Positions 1 through 10,449 of a stretch of DNA of 63,042 nucleotides are shown piece after piece. The stretch spans positions 1 through 63,042 of the forward strand of contig NZ_JAKIHL010000015.1 in the NCBI RefSeq assembly GCF_021608135.1, written 5' to 3'. This stretch comes from Microaerobacter geothermalis (GTDB taxonomy: Bacteria > Bacillota > Bacilli > DSM-22679). The notes beneath the pieces are model-generated. The model saw only the letters and a program-made list of their open reading frames with translations, had not been told where the DNA came from and did not search any database. How positions within the stretch are numbered: position 1 is the stretch's first letter; every line of letters starts with the position of its first letter. Both the position numbers and the translations under genes were made by a program.

Positions 1-280
1 GATCAGAGACAAACAGTAATTTGATATTCGTGCTCGCAGCAACAGGAATTTGTGCTCAATGATCGATGCTGTCCGTTTAGTTCGCGGGGTCTGATATTGC
101 TACCACCATAAAGATTTACGACTTACCATTCCCCTGTTCAATTTCCATTATGAGAAGATGACGATGATACAGTAACTAGGTAACTACTGGATGGAATTAT
201 TTTCATGAGAATTTGTGACCCTGCGGGTCATGTAAGTTTAGTTCCGCTTCTATATATAGGATAAACTATAGAATGTGAAA
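1..280. other. Non-coding end region downstream of proS
   Basis: I see no convincing gene here on either strand. In B. subtilis polC follows proS, but no PolC start is visible. The stretch contains two copies of a GAACTAAAC-type motif (minus strand, 75-85 and 236-247) and a perfect 6-bp inverted repeat TGACCC-TGC-GGGTCA at 216-230. That hairpin has no U-tract on the minus strand, so it is not a convincing terminator for the proS operon. Two near-copies of GAGCAC(A/G)AAT also occur near positions 25-60 on the minus strand. Confidence 0.5.
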
Positions 281-1987
281 CTAAATGGTTTCCAGAAGAG
301 ATTGAATCTGTTCAACCAGTTCATCCACTTTAATTTCCCTAGATTCTCCTGTTTTTCTCACTTTTAGTTCAATCAAGCCCTCATCTACTTTGGAGCCAAC
401 CGTGATGCGAATAGGGATTCCGATTAAATCAGCATCATTAAATTTGACTCCTGCCCTTTCCTGACGATCATCCAGCAAAACTTCTAATCCTGTATTCTTC
501 AATTTTTGATATATTTCTTCTGCCACTAGTACCTGATTTTTTTGTTTCATATTGACCGGGATAATATGTACGTGAAACGGTGCAACTGAAACGGGCCAAA
601 TAATGCCGTTCTCATCGTGATTTTGTTCAATAATGGCAGCAATGGTCCTTGATATTCCAATTCCATAGCACCCCATCACCATTGGCTGTTCTTTTCCATT
701 CTCATCAAGAAAGACTGCTCCTAATTTTTCGCTATATTTGGTCCCCAATTTAAAGACATGCCCTACTTCAATCCCTTTGGCAAACTGGATAATATCAGAA
801 CAATGGGGACAGACATCGCCCTCTTGAATGTTCCGGAGATCCGTATACAGATGTACTGAAAAATCTATTCCAGGATTCACATTGACATAATGATAGCCTT
901 CCTCATTGGCACCAGTAATCCCATTTACGAGGGATTCCACTGCATAATCTGCAACGATCTTTACTCCCGTCACGCCAATAGGCCCAATGTATCCGATTGA
1001 AGAATTTATCCATTCTTTCACCTGTTCCGGAGTAGCCATCTCTAACACATTTGCATCAAAAACGTTTTTCAGTTTTATTTCATTTAATTCGTGATCTCCA
1101 CGGATTAATGCCAGTACTGGTTGCCCATCGGCAACATATAATAAGGATTTTATTACTTTTTCTCTGGGTACGGAAAGAAACTCACTTAGTTCTTCAATGG
1201 TGGTTACATTGGGAGTGCTCACTTTTTCTATAGAAAGCTTTCTCTCCTCTAAAGGCTGTACTTCCTGTTTGACCACTTCTGCCTTTTCTAGATTGGCAGC
1301 ATAGGAACAAGAGGAACAATAAGCAATGGTATCTTCACCAATTTCGGATAAAACCATAAATTCATGGGTTCCCTTACCTCCGATTGCGCCGGCATCCGCC
1401 TCAACAGCACGGAAGTGCAAACCACATCTTGTAAAGATTCGCACATAAGCATCGTACATCGCCTGATAACTCTTGTCCAATCCTTCACTATCCTTATCAA
1501 AGGAATAAGCATCCTTCATAATAAATTCCCTGGCCCGAATCACTCCGAAACGGGGTCTTCGTTCATCTCTGTATTTGGTTTGAATTTGGTATAGATTGAA
1601 AGGAAGCTTTTTGTAAGATCTTACCTCATCTCTGGCAATGCTGGTGATTACTTCTTCATGGGTTGGTCCCAATACAAAGTTTCGGTCATGACGGTCTTTT
1701 AATCTCATTAATTCAGGCCCATAGGCATCCCAACGCCCTGTCTCCTGCCACAACTCGGCCGGCTGAATAGCTGGCATCACCAATTCCTGGGCTCCAGCCC
1801 TATTCATTTCTTCTCTGACAATCCTCTGTATATTTTGGAGAACTCGTAATCCCAACGGCAGATACGAATAAATTCCTGACGCCAACTGCCGGGCCAGTCC
1901 TGCCCTTATCATTAATTGATGACTTATGGTTTCAGATTCCGCAGGGTTTTCCCTTAGTGTTGGAAGAAAATAATGCTGCTGTCTCAT
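281..1987 (-). CDS. proS: Prolyl-tRNA synthetase, bacterial type with editing domain
   Basis: Charges tRNA-Pro with proline in the cytosol. The 568 aa protein is a class II synthetase of the long bacterial type. The GPTHEE segment lies at residues 107-112 and the motif 2 region with RDERRPRFG at about 140-148. An inserted editing (INS) domain follows at about 220-400, then the motif 3 region GCYGIGISR near 440, and a C-terminal anticodon-binding domain starts near [10 protein letters not shown]. The ATG directly abuts the ispG stop (TAA-ATG, no gap). Its ribosome-binding site (GGAGG) lies inside the last ispG codons, so the two are probably translationally coupled. It is the last gene of the rpsB-to-proS operon in this window. 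Confidence 0.97.
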   Translation of the reverse strand: MRQQHYFLPTLRENPAESETISHQLMIRAGLARQLASGIYSYLPLGLRVLQNIQRIVREEMNRAGAQELVMPAIQPAELWQETGRWDAYGPELMRLKDRHDRNFVLGPTHEEVITSIARDEVRSYKKLPFNLYQIQTKYRDERRPRFGVIRAREFIMKDAYSFDKDSEGLDKSYQAMYDAYVRIFTRCGLHFRAVEADAGAIGGKGTHEFMVLSEIGEDTIAYCSSCSYAANLEKAEVVKQEVQPLEERKLSIEKVSTPNVTTIEELSEFLSVPREKVIKSLLYVADGQPVLALIRGDHELNEIKLKNVFDANVLEMATPEQVKEWINSSIGYIGPIGVTGVKIVADYAVESLVNGITGANEEGYHYVNVNPGIDFSVHLYTDLRNIQEGDVCPHCSDIIQFAKGIEVGHVFKLGTKYSEKLGAVFLDENGKEQPMVMGCYGIGISRTIAAIIEQNHDENGIIWPVSVAPFHVHIIPVNMKQKNQVLVAEEIYQKLKNTGLEVLLDDRQERAGVKFNDADLIGIPIRITVGSKVDEGLIELKVRKTGESREIKVDELVEQIQSLLETI

Positions 1988-3067
1988 TTACTTACCTCCA
2001 TCCTCAGATGCAGTAAGAACTGCATTCACTTCTAACATTAATTCCTCAAAAAGCTCATCTTCCTTTACTTTTCTGACAATTTCTCCATTGCGGAATATTA
2101 ATCCTTCTCCGTTTCCGCCAGCAACTCCCACATCTGCTTCTCTGGCTTCCCCTGGTCCATTGACAGCACAACCCATCACGGCAATTTTTAATGGCTTCTT
2201 AATGGAACTTACCGCTTCCTCTACCTTATTTGCCAATTCAATCAGCTCGATTTGACATCTCCCGCAGGATGGACAGGATACCACCACCGGCTCATTCCCA
2301 GATAATTCCAAACTTCTTAATATCTGTTTAGCAACCTTTATCTCCTCAGTGGGATCCCCTGTTAATGATACCCTGATTGTATCTCCGATTCCATAAGATA
2401 AAACCGTTCCAATTCCTACTGCCGATTTTATTCCTCCTGAAAAAACTGTTCCTGCTTCCGTTACCCCTACGTGCAAAGGATAATTCCTCTTCTCAGCCAT
2501 TAACTGGTAAGTCTGAATCATTGCAGGAACATCTGATGATTTCAGTGATACAACAATATTATAAAAATCCAATTCCTCCAAAATTTCCACATGGGTTAAA
2601 GCACTTTCGACGATGGCTTCAGGGCTAGGATAACCATACTTATCCAGAAGTCGTTTTTCAACGGATCCAGAATTCACTCCAATACGAATGGGAACCCCCT
2701 TTTCCCGGCAGCCCTCTACCACCGCTTTCACTTTTTCTTTTGAACCAATATTGCCTGGATTAATTCGAATTTTATCTATTCCGCTCTCCAGTGCAATTAA
2801 AGCCAATTTATAGTCAAAATGAATATCGGCCACTAGCGGAAGGGGGGAACGCTCCTTTATCTTTTTTATCGCTCTAGCGGCATCCTCATTAATCACAGCA
2901 AGTCTTACAATTTGACAGCCAACGTCCGCCAAGGCTTGAATTTGATTAAGGGTAGCCTCCACATTTCTTGTATCCGTCGTTGTCATGGACTGGATGACAA
3001 CGGAGGATTGTCCCCCAATTTGAACGTTTCCGACCGTAATCGGCCTCGTCTCTTCTCGTTTAAACAC
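1988..3067 (-). CDS. ispG: 4-hydroxy-3-methylbut-2-enyl diphosphate synthase (IspG/GcpE)
   Basis: Iron-sulfur enzyme of the non-mevalonate (MEP) isoprenoid pathway; it converts methylerythritol cyclodiphosphate to HMBPP. The 359 aa protein has the TIM-barrel N-terminal part and a C-terminal 4Fe-4S domain with Cys268, Cys271 and Cys300 plus the GPGE glutamate at 307, matching the known ligand set. The start is GTG at 3067, preceded by TAGGAGGAGACATCG, a very good site. dxr, the committed-step enzyme of the same pathway, lies two genes upstream, and uppS, which consumes the product, is in the same operon. Its last codons carry the proS ribosome-binding site. Confidence 0.96.
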   Translation of the reverse strand: MFKREETRPITVGNVQIGGQSSVVIQSMTTTDTRNVEATLNQIQALADVGCQIVRLAVINEDAARAIKKIKERSPLPLVADIHFDYKLALIALESGIDKIRINPGNIGSKEKVKAVVEGCREKGVPIRIGVNSGSVEKRLLDKYGYPSPEAIVESALTHVEILEELDFYNIVVSLKSSDVPAMIQTYQLMAEKRNYPLHVGVTEAGTVFSGGIKSAVGIGTVLSYGIGDTIRVSLTGDPTEEIKVAKQILRSLELSGNEPVVVSCPSCGRCQIELIELANKVEEAVSSIKKPLKIAVMGCAVNGPGEAREADVGVAGGNGEGLIFRNGEIVRKVKEDELFEELMLEVNAVLTASEDGGK

Positions 3068-3079
3068 CGATGTCTCCTC

Positions 3080-4330
3080 CTATAAAAAGAATTTTTGAAT
3101 GTCATTCCATGTAACAACAAGAATCAGTAGCATAAGCAGAGCAAAACCTAGAAAGTGAACCATGCTTTCTTTATGTGGGTCAATGGGTTTTCCTCTTACG
3201 AGTTCGATGGCTAAAAAGATGAGTCTTCCTCCGTCCAGAGCAGGTATCGGAAGCAGGTTAAAGATTCCCAAATTTATACTTAAGAAAGCTGCCCAAATTA
3301 ATAAAGTGGTTAACCCTTTTTGAGCCATTTCTCCGGTATACTTGAATATCCCGACAGGACCCGATAATTCGGCGGTAGATACCTCTCTCTTTATCATCAT
3401 GCCCAGCCCCTCAAAAATCTTGGACGTAAATTCATAGGTGGTAGATACTCCGTAAATAGCGGATCCGACTATCGAAAACTCAGTGGGCTGATAAACTCCA
3501 ACCTTTCCGACCCCATCTATCTCAGACGTTTTCACTATCGCCCGAAACTGTTCACCTTTTCTTTCAATGATCAAAGTAATCTCCTTATTCGGGTTTCTCC
3601 TGACATCTTCCACAAAATCTGACCAAGATCTTACTGGCACCGAATTCACAGAAATCACCCGATCTCCTTTCTGCAATCCGGCGATTGCTGCAGGTCCCCC
3701 TTCATCAACTTCTCCTAAAAAGGGCTTATCAGAAGGAACGCCGTTTAATAACCCGACAATCATGAATAAAAGTATAGCCAATACGAAATTCATGGCTGGA
3801 CCGGCAAATATGGTTAAAAATCTTTGCCAAATGGTCTTTGATGAAAATTGCCTATCATAGGGAGCGATCTGTACTTCTTGATCATCGTAGTAAATATGAG
3901 CTTCTGGATGAACCTGATATGAAACAACGCCTTGTTCATTTTCACCAGAAATTCGCAAATCATTGGTTAAATCTATAGATCGAACCGTTATCCACTGAGA
4001 AGCATTCCTATTCTTAGATGCAATAATCTTAACAACCTCACCTTTGTTGTTGAATTGAACACCAATTTGTTGCCCTGGTTTTATTTCCACCACTTCCGGA
4101 TCTTCTCCAGCCATTCTAACAAATCCGCCTAATGGAAAAATTCTAAGTGTATACCTTGTTTCTCCTTTTTTAAAGGAAATAATCTTAGGTCCAAATCCAA
4201 TGGCAAATTCGCGACACAAAATCCCAGCCCTTTTGGCCAACAAAAAGTGTCCTAATTCGTGAAAAAAGATCAGTGCTCCAAAAACTAGAATAATGGCAAT
4301 CACTGTTTGTAAAACCAATTCGTTCACCAA
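3080..4330 (-). CDS. rseP: RseP/RasP site-2 intramembrane zinc metalloprotease
   Basis: Membrane protease that cleaves anti-sigma factors and leftover signal peptides inside the bilayer. The 416 aa protein has the zinc motif HELGH at residues 24-28 in the first membrane segment. A periplasm-facing PDZ domain is centred on GDRVISVNSVPV, and the NLLPIPALDGG motif near residue 370 supplies the third zinc ligand. Length fits the Bacillus RasP family (about 420). The start is uncertain: TTG at 4330 is followed at once by GTG at 4327, with only a weak AAGG close upstream. It sits between dxr and ispG as in B. subtilis. Confidence 0.94.
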   Translation of the reverse strand: MVNELVLQTVIAIILVFGALIFFHELGHFLLAKRAGILCREFAIGFGPKIISFKKGETRYTLRIFPLGGFVRMAGEDPEVVEIKPGQQIGVQFNNKGEVVKIIASKNRNASQWITVRSIDLTNDLRISGENEQGVVSYQVHPEAHIYYDDQEVQIAPYDRQFSSKTIWQRFLTIFAGPAMNFVLAILLFMIVGLLNGVPSDKPFLGEVDEGGPAAIAGLQKGDRVISVNSVPVRSWSDFVEDVRRNPNKEITLIIERKGEQFRAIVKTSEIDGVGKVGVYQPTEFSIVGSAIYGVSTTYEFTSKIFEGLGMMIKREVSTAELSGPVGIFKYTGEMAQKGLTTLLIWAAFLSINLGIFNLLPIPALDGGRLIFLAIELVRGKPIDPHKESMVHFLGFALLMLLILVVTWNDIQKFFL

Positions 4331-4351
4331 CCCTTAATCTTTGTATTATCT

Positions 4352-5500
4352 TCATCGATTTATTAATTGTTCAGTGTAATTCCTTGCCCAATGGTCTGCT
4401 GAAAAAATATCCTCGAGACTTGGTTGAATAATGTTACTATGTTTGTCAAGAACTTCTTGAATCATTCGTTCAATGTCTAAAAATTTAATTTTACCAGCTA
4501 AAAAAGCACCAACAGCCACTTCATTTGAACTATTTAGTACGGTAGGCATAGTTCCGCCCGCTTTTCCGGCCTCATAAGCTAAAGATAGCAACGGAAATCT
4601 CTCAAAATCCATGGGGCGAAAATGCAATGCGCTCCATTTCGTGAGATCTAATTCTGATGTGTTTAAACTCATCCTATCAGGATAACTTAAAGCGTATTGA
4701 ATGGGAACCTTCATATCCGGGGTACCCAACTGAGCCAGGATCGCCCTGTCTTTAAATTCTACCATAGAATGAATGATACTTTCATCGTGCAACATGCAAT
4801 CTATTTTTTCAAATGGCAGTCCAAAAAGCCAATGGGCCTCTATGACTTCTAACCCTTTATTCATCATAGTCGCCGAATCAATGGTAATTTTCGCTCCCAT
4901 CTTCCAATTTGGGTGGGACAAGGCTTCTTTAACGGTTACGTCTTTTAGCTGTTCCCTGCGCAAATGTCGAAATGATCCTCCTGAAGCGGTTAATATAATT
5001 CTCAATATAGAATCCCTTTGTTCACCTTTTAGACATTGGAAAATGGCCGAGTGTTCACTGTCTATCGGAATAATGGATACCCCGTTTTTGTGTGCCTCTT
5101 CCACAATCAAATGCCCGGCAGATACAAGGGTTTCTTTGTTTGCCAAACCAATATTTTTGCCGGCACGAATGGCAGAAATTGTTGGTTTTAGACCTAAACT
5201 CCCGACAACTGCTGTTACAACAAAATCAGCTTGCTCCCATGTGGCAACCTCTTCCAGACCCTCTTCACCAAAAGTGATGATAGTGTGACTGCCTACAATT
5301 GCCTTTAACTCATCTGCCAATTTCTTTGTCGCAACGGAAGCGATTTGTGGTTTCCATTTTAATACCTGCTTGGTAAAAAGATCAATGTTTTCTCCAGCTG
5401 ATAATGCCACCACCTGAAAATCTTCGGGATGCTGTTCGATAACTTCCAAAGTTTGCCTTCCAATGGAACCGGTGCTTCCTAATATCGATATATGTTTCAT
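4352..5500 (-). CDS. dxr: 1-deoxy-D-xylulose 5-phosphate reductoisomerase
   Basis: NADPH-dependent enzyme forming 2-C-methylerythritol 4-phosphate, the committed step of the MEP isoprenoid pathway. The 382 aa protein starts with the [13 protein letters not shown] nucleotide-binding loop, has the metal-binding DSEHSAIFQ segment, the TASGGSFR substrate loop and the [14 protein letters not shown] region, all diagnostic. The ATG has GAGGTG upstream. It is separated from cdsA by an unusually long gap of 143 bases, which contains short hairpins and a degenerate copy of the dispersed GAACTA motif, but no clear promoter or terminator. Confidence 0.97.
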   Translation of the reverse strand: MKHISILGSTGSIGRQTLEVIEQHPEDFQVVALSAGENIDLFTKQVLKWKPQIASVATKKLADELKAIVGSHTIITFGEEGLEEVATWEQADFVVTAVVGSLGLKPTISAIRAGKNIGLANKETLVSAGHLIVEEAHKNGVSIIPIDSEHSAIFQCLKGEQRDSILRIILTASGGSFRHLRREQLKDVTVKEALSHPNWKMGAKITIDSATMMNKGLEVIEAHWLFGLPFEKIDCMLHDESIIHSMVEFKDRAILAQLGTPDMKVPIQYALSYPDRMSLNTSELDLTKWSALHFRPMDFERFPLLSLAYEAGKAGGTMPTVLNSSNEVAVGAFLAGKIKFLDIERMIQEVLDKHSNIIQPSLEDIFSADHWARNYTEQLINR

Positions 5501-5643
5501 ATATTCACCTCATAATATATGTATCTAAAAAGAAAATCGATAACCGCGGTTCGTACGAGATTACAAGGACGGGATAGTTCCGCATCTAGAGATTAGATGT
5601 GAGTAGTCGAACTTATTGAAATCGACGAAAATGGTTGATTTCA
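5501..5643 (-). other. cdsA-dxr spacer with short hairpins
   Basis: A 143-base gap inside an otherwise tight operon. On the minus strand it holds GTCGA...TCGAC and CATCTA-ATCTC-TAGATG (arms at 5583-5588 and 5594-5599). The latter is followed by GCGGAACTA (5575-5583), a partial copy of the motif also seen near 236, 12752 and 40629. No U-tract follows either hairpin. Function unknown; it may be a remnant of a small dispersed repeat. Confidence 0.35.
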
Positions 5644-6435
5644 TCAGAGGATAAACTGCATGATATAAAAAATGGGAAATACAATCAATAGGCTGTCAAA
5701 TCGATCTAATATTCCTCCATGACCCGGTAAAAGATTACCCGAGTCTTTCACCCCCAAATGACGTTTTAAAGCGGACTCCATCAAATCCCCTATTTGGGCA
5801 GCTATTGATATAACAAAGGCAATGATTATAGCCGTTCCTATGGAGGTTAAGGGATGGAAGATCCATTGAAAAACTGAAGCAACAATTATAGCACCAAGGA
5901 TTCCTCCCAATGCGCCTTCAATTGTTTTTTTCGGACTGATTTGCGGCCACAACTTCCGGCTTCCAAGAAGCAAGCCGGAAAAATAAGCGAAGGTATCAGT
6001 GGTCCAAGTGATCAGAATGACAAAGAGAGCGGCCCAAAATCCACTTTCCAAATAACGAGTTAATACAAAAAATAAAAAGCCCAATCCGATGTAAAATCCA
6101 CCAAAAAAAGTATAGGCAACATGATCAATGGTTACTTGATTTTTGGTAACAACCGGAATCAAATACAGCAACAAAAAATAAATAATAGTTGCCGTAAAGA
6201 ACCATGTAAATTCATCATTGCTTACTTTATTGGGGATCAAGACCAAAAGAAATATAAATATCAAACTTAAACCACCCTCAATGGACAACAAATTTCTGTT
6301 TTTCATTTTTAAAAACTCATAAAAAGAAAAAGAAGCCAGTAAAAAAATAAGGGTGGAATACCACATTTCACCTAAATAGAGAAGGTACAAAAAAATAGTT
6401 CCACCTATTAAACCGGTAAAAATTCTTTTCTTCAC
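5644..6435 (-). CDS. cdsA: Phosphatidate cytidylyltransferase (CDP-diglyceride synthase)
   Basis: Integral membrane enzyme that makes CDP-diacylglycerol from phosphatidic acid and CTP for phospholipid synthesis. The 263 aa protein has about seven to eight hydrophobic segments. The C-terminal CTP-transferase signature runs from SPKKTIEGALGG through QIGDLMESALKRHLGVKD to GHGGILDRFDSL, with the conserved K, D, H and DRxDS residues. The start is GTG at 6435 with AAGGAGGG seven bases upstream. It lies directly downstream of uppS (18-base gap), the usual Bacillales order. Confidence 0.96.
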   Translation of the reverse strand: MKKRIFTGLIGGTIFLYLLYLGEMWYSTLIFLLASFSFYEFLKMKNRNLLSIEGGLSLIFIFLLVLIPNKVSNDEFTWFFTATIIYFLLLYLIPVVTKNQVTIDHVAYTFFGGFYIGLGFLFFVLTRYLESGFWAALFVILITWTTDTFAYFSGLLLGSRKLWPQISPKKTIEGALGGILGAIIVASVFQWIFHPLTSIGTAIIIAFVISIAAQIGDLMESALKRHLGVKDSGNLLPGHGGILDRFDSLLIVFPIFYIMQFIL

Positions 6436-6453
6436 TTCAAACCCTCCTTAGGG

Positions 6454-7221
6454 CTATATGGAACCATATCTTCTGCTGCGCTGCTGATAATCTCTTATCG
6501 CTTCATAAAAATGTTCCCTCGTAAAATCAGGCCACCTAACATCGGTAAACCATAGCTCCGTATACGCCAATTGCCATAACATAAAATTACTTAATCGAAT
6601 TTCTCCGCTGGTTCGGATTAGCAGGTCAGGGTCGGAGAAGGAAGAAGTCAGCATTTTATTTGAAATCGTCTCCTCGTTAATATCTTCTACAGCTATATCA
6701 CCATTTATTACATCAGTTGAAATTTGTTTTACAGCATTTACCATTTCATTGCGACTTCCATAATTTAAAGCAAAATTAAGAATAAGCCCGTCATTTTCTT
6801 TGGTCTTTTCAATCGCAGTTTTTACAGCTTCTAATGTATAAGGGGGGAGTCCCGCTTCTTCACCCACCATTTTAACCTGAACATTATTTTCGATTAATTC
6901 TTCAAGTTCGGTAACCAAAAATTCTTGGGGTAGCTTCATTAAATAGTCCACTTCTTCTTTGGGACGCTTCCAATTTTCTGTAGAAAAAGCATACAAAGTG
7001 AGAATTTTTATGCCTATCTCATTGGCTGCTTTGGTAATATTTTTTACTGTCCTCATTCCCGCGCGATGACCGGCAATTCGAGGGAGCCCCTTTTCTTTGG
7101 CCCATCTTCCATTTCCATCCATTATAATCGCGATATGTCTTGGAAGATTATTATTTTCGACCATTAGATTTGTTCTACCGTCATCTTTTTTCGGCAACCA
7201 TTGAGTAAACTTATGTAACAT
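6454..7221 (-). CDS. uppS: Undecaprenyl diphosphate synthase (cis-prenyltransferase)
   Basis: Builds C55 undecaprenyl diphosphate, the lipid carrier for cell-wall precursors, from farnesyl diphosphate and isopentenyl diphosphate. The 255 aa protein has the family signature HIAIIMDGNGRWAK with catalytic Asp35, the ALNYGSRNE region, and the C-terminal DLLIRTSGE...SNFMLWQLAYTE block. The ATG has GGGGGAGAG upstream. An 82-base gap containing a hairpin separates it from frr. The products of dxr and ispG in the same operon feed this enzyme. Confidence 0.97.
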   Translation of the reverse strand: MLHKFTQWLPKKDDGRTNLMVENNNLPRHIAIIMDGNGRWAKEKGLPRIAGHRAGMRTVKNITKAANEIGIKILTLYAFSTENWKRPKEEVDYLMKLPQEFLVTELEELIENNVQVKMVGEEAGLPPYTLEAVKTAIEKTKENDGLILNFALNYGSRNEMVNAVKQISTDVINGDIAVEDINEETISNKMLTSSFSDPDLLIRTSGEIRLSNFMLWQLAYTELWFTDVRWPDFTREHFYEAIRDYQQRSRRYGSI

Positions 7222-7271
7222 GTTCTCTCCCCCACTTATAGATCAGGCTTGCTAAATAATAACATGCGATA

Positions 7272-7289
7272 GGGAGCAATAATGCTCCC
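7272..7289 (-). other. Hairpin between frr and uppS
   Basis: Perfect 7-bp inverted repeat GGGAGCA-TTAT-TGCTCCC read on the minus strand. No U-run follows, so it is not a standard terminator; it could protect or process the mRNA, or act as a weak attenuator. Downstream of it (minus strand) lies TTATTTAGCAAGC, a 13-mer that also follows the hairpins in the tsf-pyrH gap. Confidence 0.5.
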
Positions 7290-7303
7290 CTTATCTCTCT
7301 CCC

Positions 7304-7860
7304 TTAAACTTCCATGATATCTTTTTCTTTTTGAGCCATTAGCTCATCCACTATATTTATGTATTTATCAGTTAGCTTTTGAATCTTTTCTTGTTCCCTT
7401 CTAGATTCATCTTCTGATATTGTACCTTCTTTTTCAATTTTTTTCATTTCGTCATTGGCATCTCTTCTGATATTTCTTATGGCAACCCTTGATTCCTCTG
7501 CCATTTTTTTAAGCATCTTAACTAATTCAGTCCTTCTTTCTTCGGTAAGCGGAGGAATAGGAAGTCGAATGACATTCCCGTCATTTGTTGGGCTAAGACC
7601 AAGTTCTGCCTTTTGAATGGCCTTCTCAATTGGGCCAATGGATGACTTATCCCAAGGTTGAATAACAATTAATCTTGGCTCCGGTACATTGATGTTTGCC
7701 AATTGATTAATGGGCATCATTGTACCATAATATTCAACTTGAACCCGATCGAGGATTGCTGGATTCGCCCGTCCTGCCCTTAATGTAGACAAATCCTTTT
7801 TAAAAGCGCCAATTGCTTTTTCCATTTTTTCTTCAGCCTGTTCAATAATATTCTGAGACA

Positions 7861-7861
<1 letters not shown>
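7304..7861 (-). CDS. frr: Ribosome recycling factor
   Basis: Splits post-termination ribosomes together with EF-G. The 185 aa protein has the full family length and typical sequence: the N-terminal helix region with [14 protein letters not shown], the [14 protein letters not shown] segment and the C-terminal helical arm ending KEKDIMEV. Its ATG overlaps the pyrH stop by one base (TAATG), with AAGGGGGAATG upstream inside pyrH, so it is translationally coupled to pyrH. Confidence 0.97.
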
Positions 7862-8589
<728 letters not shown>

Positions 8590-8689
8590 TCAATTTCCTC
8601 CATTTCTCTTATGTATGTTCTACATGAGTCCTTAAAATCCTCTAACCTGGAAAATAATTGGTTTGGTTATTTGGATTTATGAGCTTGCT

Positions 8690-8757
8690 AAATAAGGGAA
8701 CACGGAGTGTTCCCTTATTTACCGATCAGGAAATTAGAAAAGTTTCCTGATCGGTAA
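8690..8757 (-). terminator. Two back-to-back perfect hairpins between tsf and pyrH
   Basis: Two adjoining perfect stems fill the gap. One has a 15-bp stem (arms 8719-8733 and 8743-8757, 9-base loop). The other has a 14-bp stem (arms 8690-8703 and 8707-8720, 3-base loop GGA). They share two bases. Read on the minus strand, the second one has the form AAATAAGGGAACAC...GTGTTCCCTTATTT, resembling an intrinsic terminator or attenuator whose A- and U-tracts pair. On the plus strand the first stem is followed by ATTTTTT. Partial termination after tsf is plausible; this is inference. Confidence 0.6.
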
Positions 8758-8775
8758 GATATTTTTTCAGGTATA

Positions 8776-9426
8776 TTATTTTTTAACTTGGGACATGACT
8801 TCCTCTACGAAATTATCCTGACGCTTTTCCAACCCTTCTCCTAATTCATAACGAACAAATCGGCGGATGGATATATTCTCACCGATCTTCGCGATTTTTT
8901 CCTTTAACAAATTCTCGATAGTAATATCTGGATCTTTGATAAACGGCTGCTCCAATAAACAAACCTCTTTAAAAAATTTCCCGATTCTTCCATCCACCAT
9001 TTTTTCTACGATATTCTCCGGCTTACCCTCATTCAGGGCCTGAGTTCTTAAAATTTGTCTTTCTTTTTCTAATACCTCCTCAGGCACTTCTTCCCTTGAT
9101 ACGTATTGCGGATTGGCAGCAGCAATCTGCATGGCAATATCTTTTACAAAGGCTTTAAATTCATCAGTTTTTCCTACAAAATCCGTTTCACAGTTTACTT
9201 CTACCAAAACACCGATTCTTCCGCCAGCATGTATGTACGAATCTACAATTCCTTCTGCTGCAATACGGCCAGCTTTTTTAGCAGCAGCAGCCAATCCCTT
9301 TTCCCTCAGGATTTCAGCAGCTTTTTCCATATCTCCATTTGCTTCAGCCAATGCCTTCTTACAATCCATCATTCCAGCACCGGTTTTCTCCCGTAATTCC
9401 TTTACCATCGAAGCAGTTACACTCAT
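8776..9426 (-). CDS. tsf: Elongation factor Ts, short form
   Basis: Nucleotide-exchange factor for EF-Tu. The N-terminal UBA-like domain ([19 protein letters not shown]) and the core signature [12 protein letters not shown] are clear. At 216 aa it is much shorter than the roughly 290 aa form of B. subtilis: after the first core subdomain the protein goes almost directly to the C-terminal helix. This compact form is known from other bacterial lineages. The ATG has AAGGAGG nine bases upstream. It follows rpsB after an attenuator-like hairpin. Confidence 0.96.
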   Translation of the reverse strand: MSVTASMVKELREKTGAGMMDCKKALAEANGDMEKAAEILREKGLAAAAKKAGRIAAEGIVDSYIHAGGRIGVLVEVNCETDFVGKTDEFKAFVKDIAMQIAAANPQYVSREEVPEEVLEKERQILRTQALNEGKPENIVEKMVDGRIGKFFKEVCLLEQPFIKDPDITIENLLKEKIAKIGENISIRRFVRYELGEGLEKRQDNFVEEVMSQVKK

Positions 9427-9500
9427 CTTACGGCCTCCTTACCTTATCTAATTCGATTAGCGAACTTTCATTGAAGCACCCTTAATCTAAACCGCTAAAA

Positions 9501-9539
9501 AAGGGCGGCTTAGGGTATAAAACCCTTAAGGCCACCCTT
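9501..9539 (-). terminator. Attenuator/terminator hairpin between rpsB and tsf
   Basis: On the minus strand a long imperfect stem (AAGGGTGGCCTTAAGGGT paired with ACCCTAAGCCGCCCTT, 4-5 base loop) is followed by TTTTTT. This looks like a real intrinsic terminator lying inside the operon, so it would be expected to let only part of the rpsB transcripts continue into tsf. Confidence 0.7.
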
Positions 9540-9545
9540 CAATAC

Positions 9546-10244
9546 TTAAGCAGTTGTTTGTTCACCTTGATTTCCTTCAACTACGGCATCGGCAATTTTT
9601 GCTGTCAATAATTTCACTGCGCGAATGGCATCATCGTTACCAGGAATAACATAATCCACCTCGTCGGGGTCACAGTTGGTATCAACGATTGCCACGATAG
9701 GAATGCCTAACTTGCGAGCCTCTGCAACGGCGATATGCTCTTTCCGTGGATCGATGACAAAAACTGCATCGGGCAAGCTGGTCATACCCTTAATTCCACC
9801 GAGGAATTTTTCTAGGCGATCCTTCTCCTTTTTTAAAAGAATCACTTCTTTTTTTGGGAGTACATCAAAAGTCCCATCACCCTCCATGGTTTCCAACTGA
9901 TGCAAACGGTCAATACGCTTGCGGATGGTCTGAAAATTGGTTAAAGTACCACCTAACCAACGTTGGTTAATATAAAACATCCCACAGCGTTCAGCTTCTT
10001 CTTGCACCGAATCCTGAGCCTGCTTTTTGGTTCCCACAAATAATAGGGTCCCCCCGTTAGCGGCGAGGTCACGTACGAAATAGTAAGCTTCCTCTACTTT
10101 CTTAACCGTCTTTTGCAGATCAATAATATAAATTCCGTTTCGTTCAGTGAAGATGTAGCGATCCATCTTGGGATTCCAACGACGGGTTTGATGTCCGAAA
10201 TGAACCCCGGCCTCTAAGAGTTGTTTCATGGAGATTACCGCCAT
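9546..10244 (-). CDS. rpsB: 30S ribosomal protein S2
   Basis: Small-subunit ribosomal protein. The 232 aa protein opens with [20 protein letters not shown] and has the family segments [12 protein letters not shown] and DVVFVIDP-like [20 protein letters not shown] chose the ATG at 10244 because the site AAGGAGGTGA lies at the right distance from it; an in-frame GTG two codons earlier is too close. It is the first gene of the translation operon and is preceded by a promoter and a leader of about 110 bases. Confidence 0.98.
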   Translation of the reverse strand: MAVISMKQLLEAGVHFGHQTRRWNPKMDRYIFTERNGIYIIDLQKTVKKVEEAYYFVRDLAANGGTLLFVGTKKQAQDSVQEEAERCGMFYINQRWLGGTLTNFQTIRKRIDRLHQLETMEGDGTFDVLPKKEVILLKKEKDRLEKFLGGIKGMTSLPDAVFVIDPRKEHIAVAEARKLGIPIVAIVDTNCDPDEVDYVIPGNDDAIRAVKLLTAKIADAVVEGNQGEQTTA

Positions 10245-10361
10245 CCTCACTCACCTCCTTCATTGGTTTTTTATCCTCCACCTGTCTCTTCTTCAGATGA
10301 GACTTGAGCGACAAGCACCCTCATCCAAATCAACAGATGTGTGTTTTTCACACCATTTTTA

Positions 10362-10390
10362 ACTTTAACATACGGATTTCCTTTAATCAA
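10362..10390 (-). promoter_or_regulatory. Probable sigma-A promoter of the rpsB operon
   Basis: Minus strand: -35 TTGATT (10385-10390), 17-base spacer, -10 TAAAGT (10362-10367). It lies directly after the terminator of the flagellar operon. The predicted transcript has a leader of about 110 bases that includes a GTCTC...GAGAC stem; ribosomal protein leaders of this kind are sometimes autoregulated, but no known motif was recognised. Confidence 0.55.
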
Positions 10391-10407
10391 GAACAAAGTT
10401 ACTCAGC

Positions 10408-10439
10408 CACAAAGAAAGCTTCCACTTATTTGGAAGCTT
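10408..10439 (-). terminator. Terminator at the end of the flagellar/chemotaxis operon
   Basis: Minus strand: perfect 9-bp stem AAGCTTCCA-AATAAG-TGGAAGCTT (arms 10431-10439 and 10416-10424), followed by the U-rich TCTTTGT. It comes ten bases after the stop of the swrB-like gene and separates the fla/che operon from rpsB. Confidence 0.8.
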
Positions 10440-10449
10440 ATCCATTCCA

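Noticed and set aside
216-230. Hairpin TGACCC-TGC-GGGTCA as terminator of the proS operon
   Set aside because: No U-tract follows on the minus strand; it matches the dispersed hairpin/GAACTAAAC element better.
4773-5288. 171-codon open frame on the plus strand opposite dxr
   Set aside because: It is antisense to a clearly conserved gene, has no ribosome-binding site, and its predicted protein shows no domain-like pattern; other plus-strand open frames fail for the same reasons.
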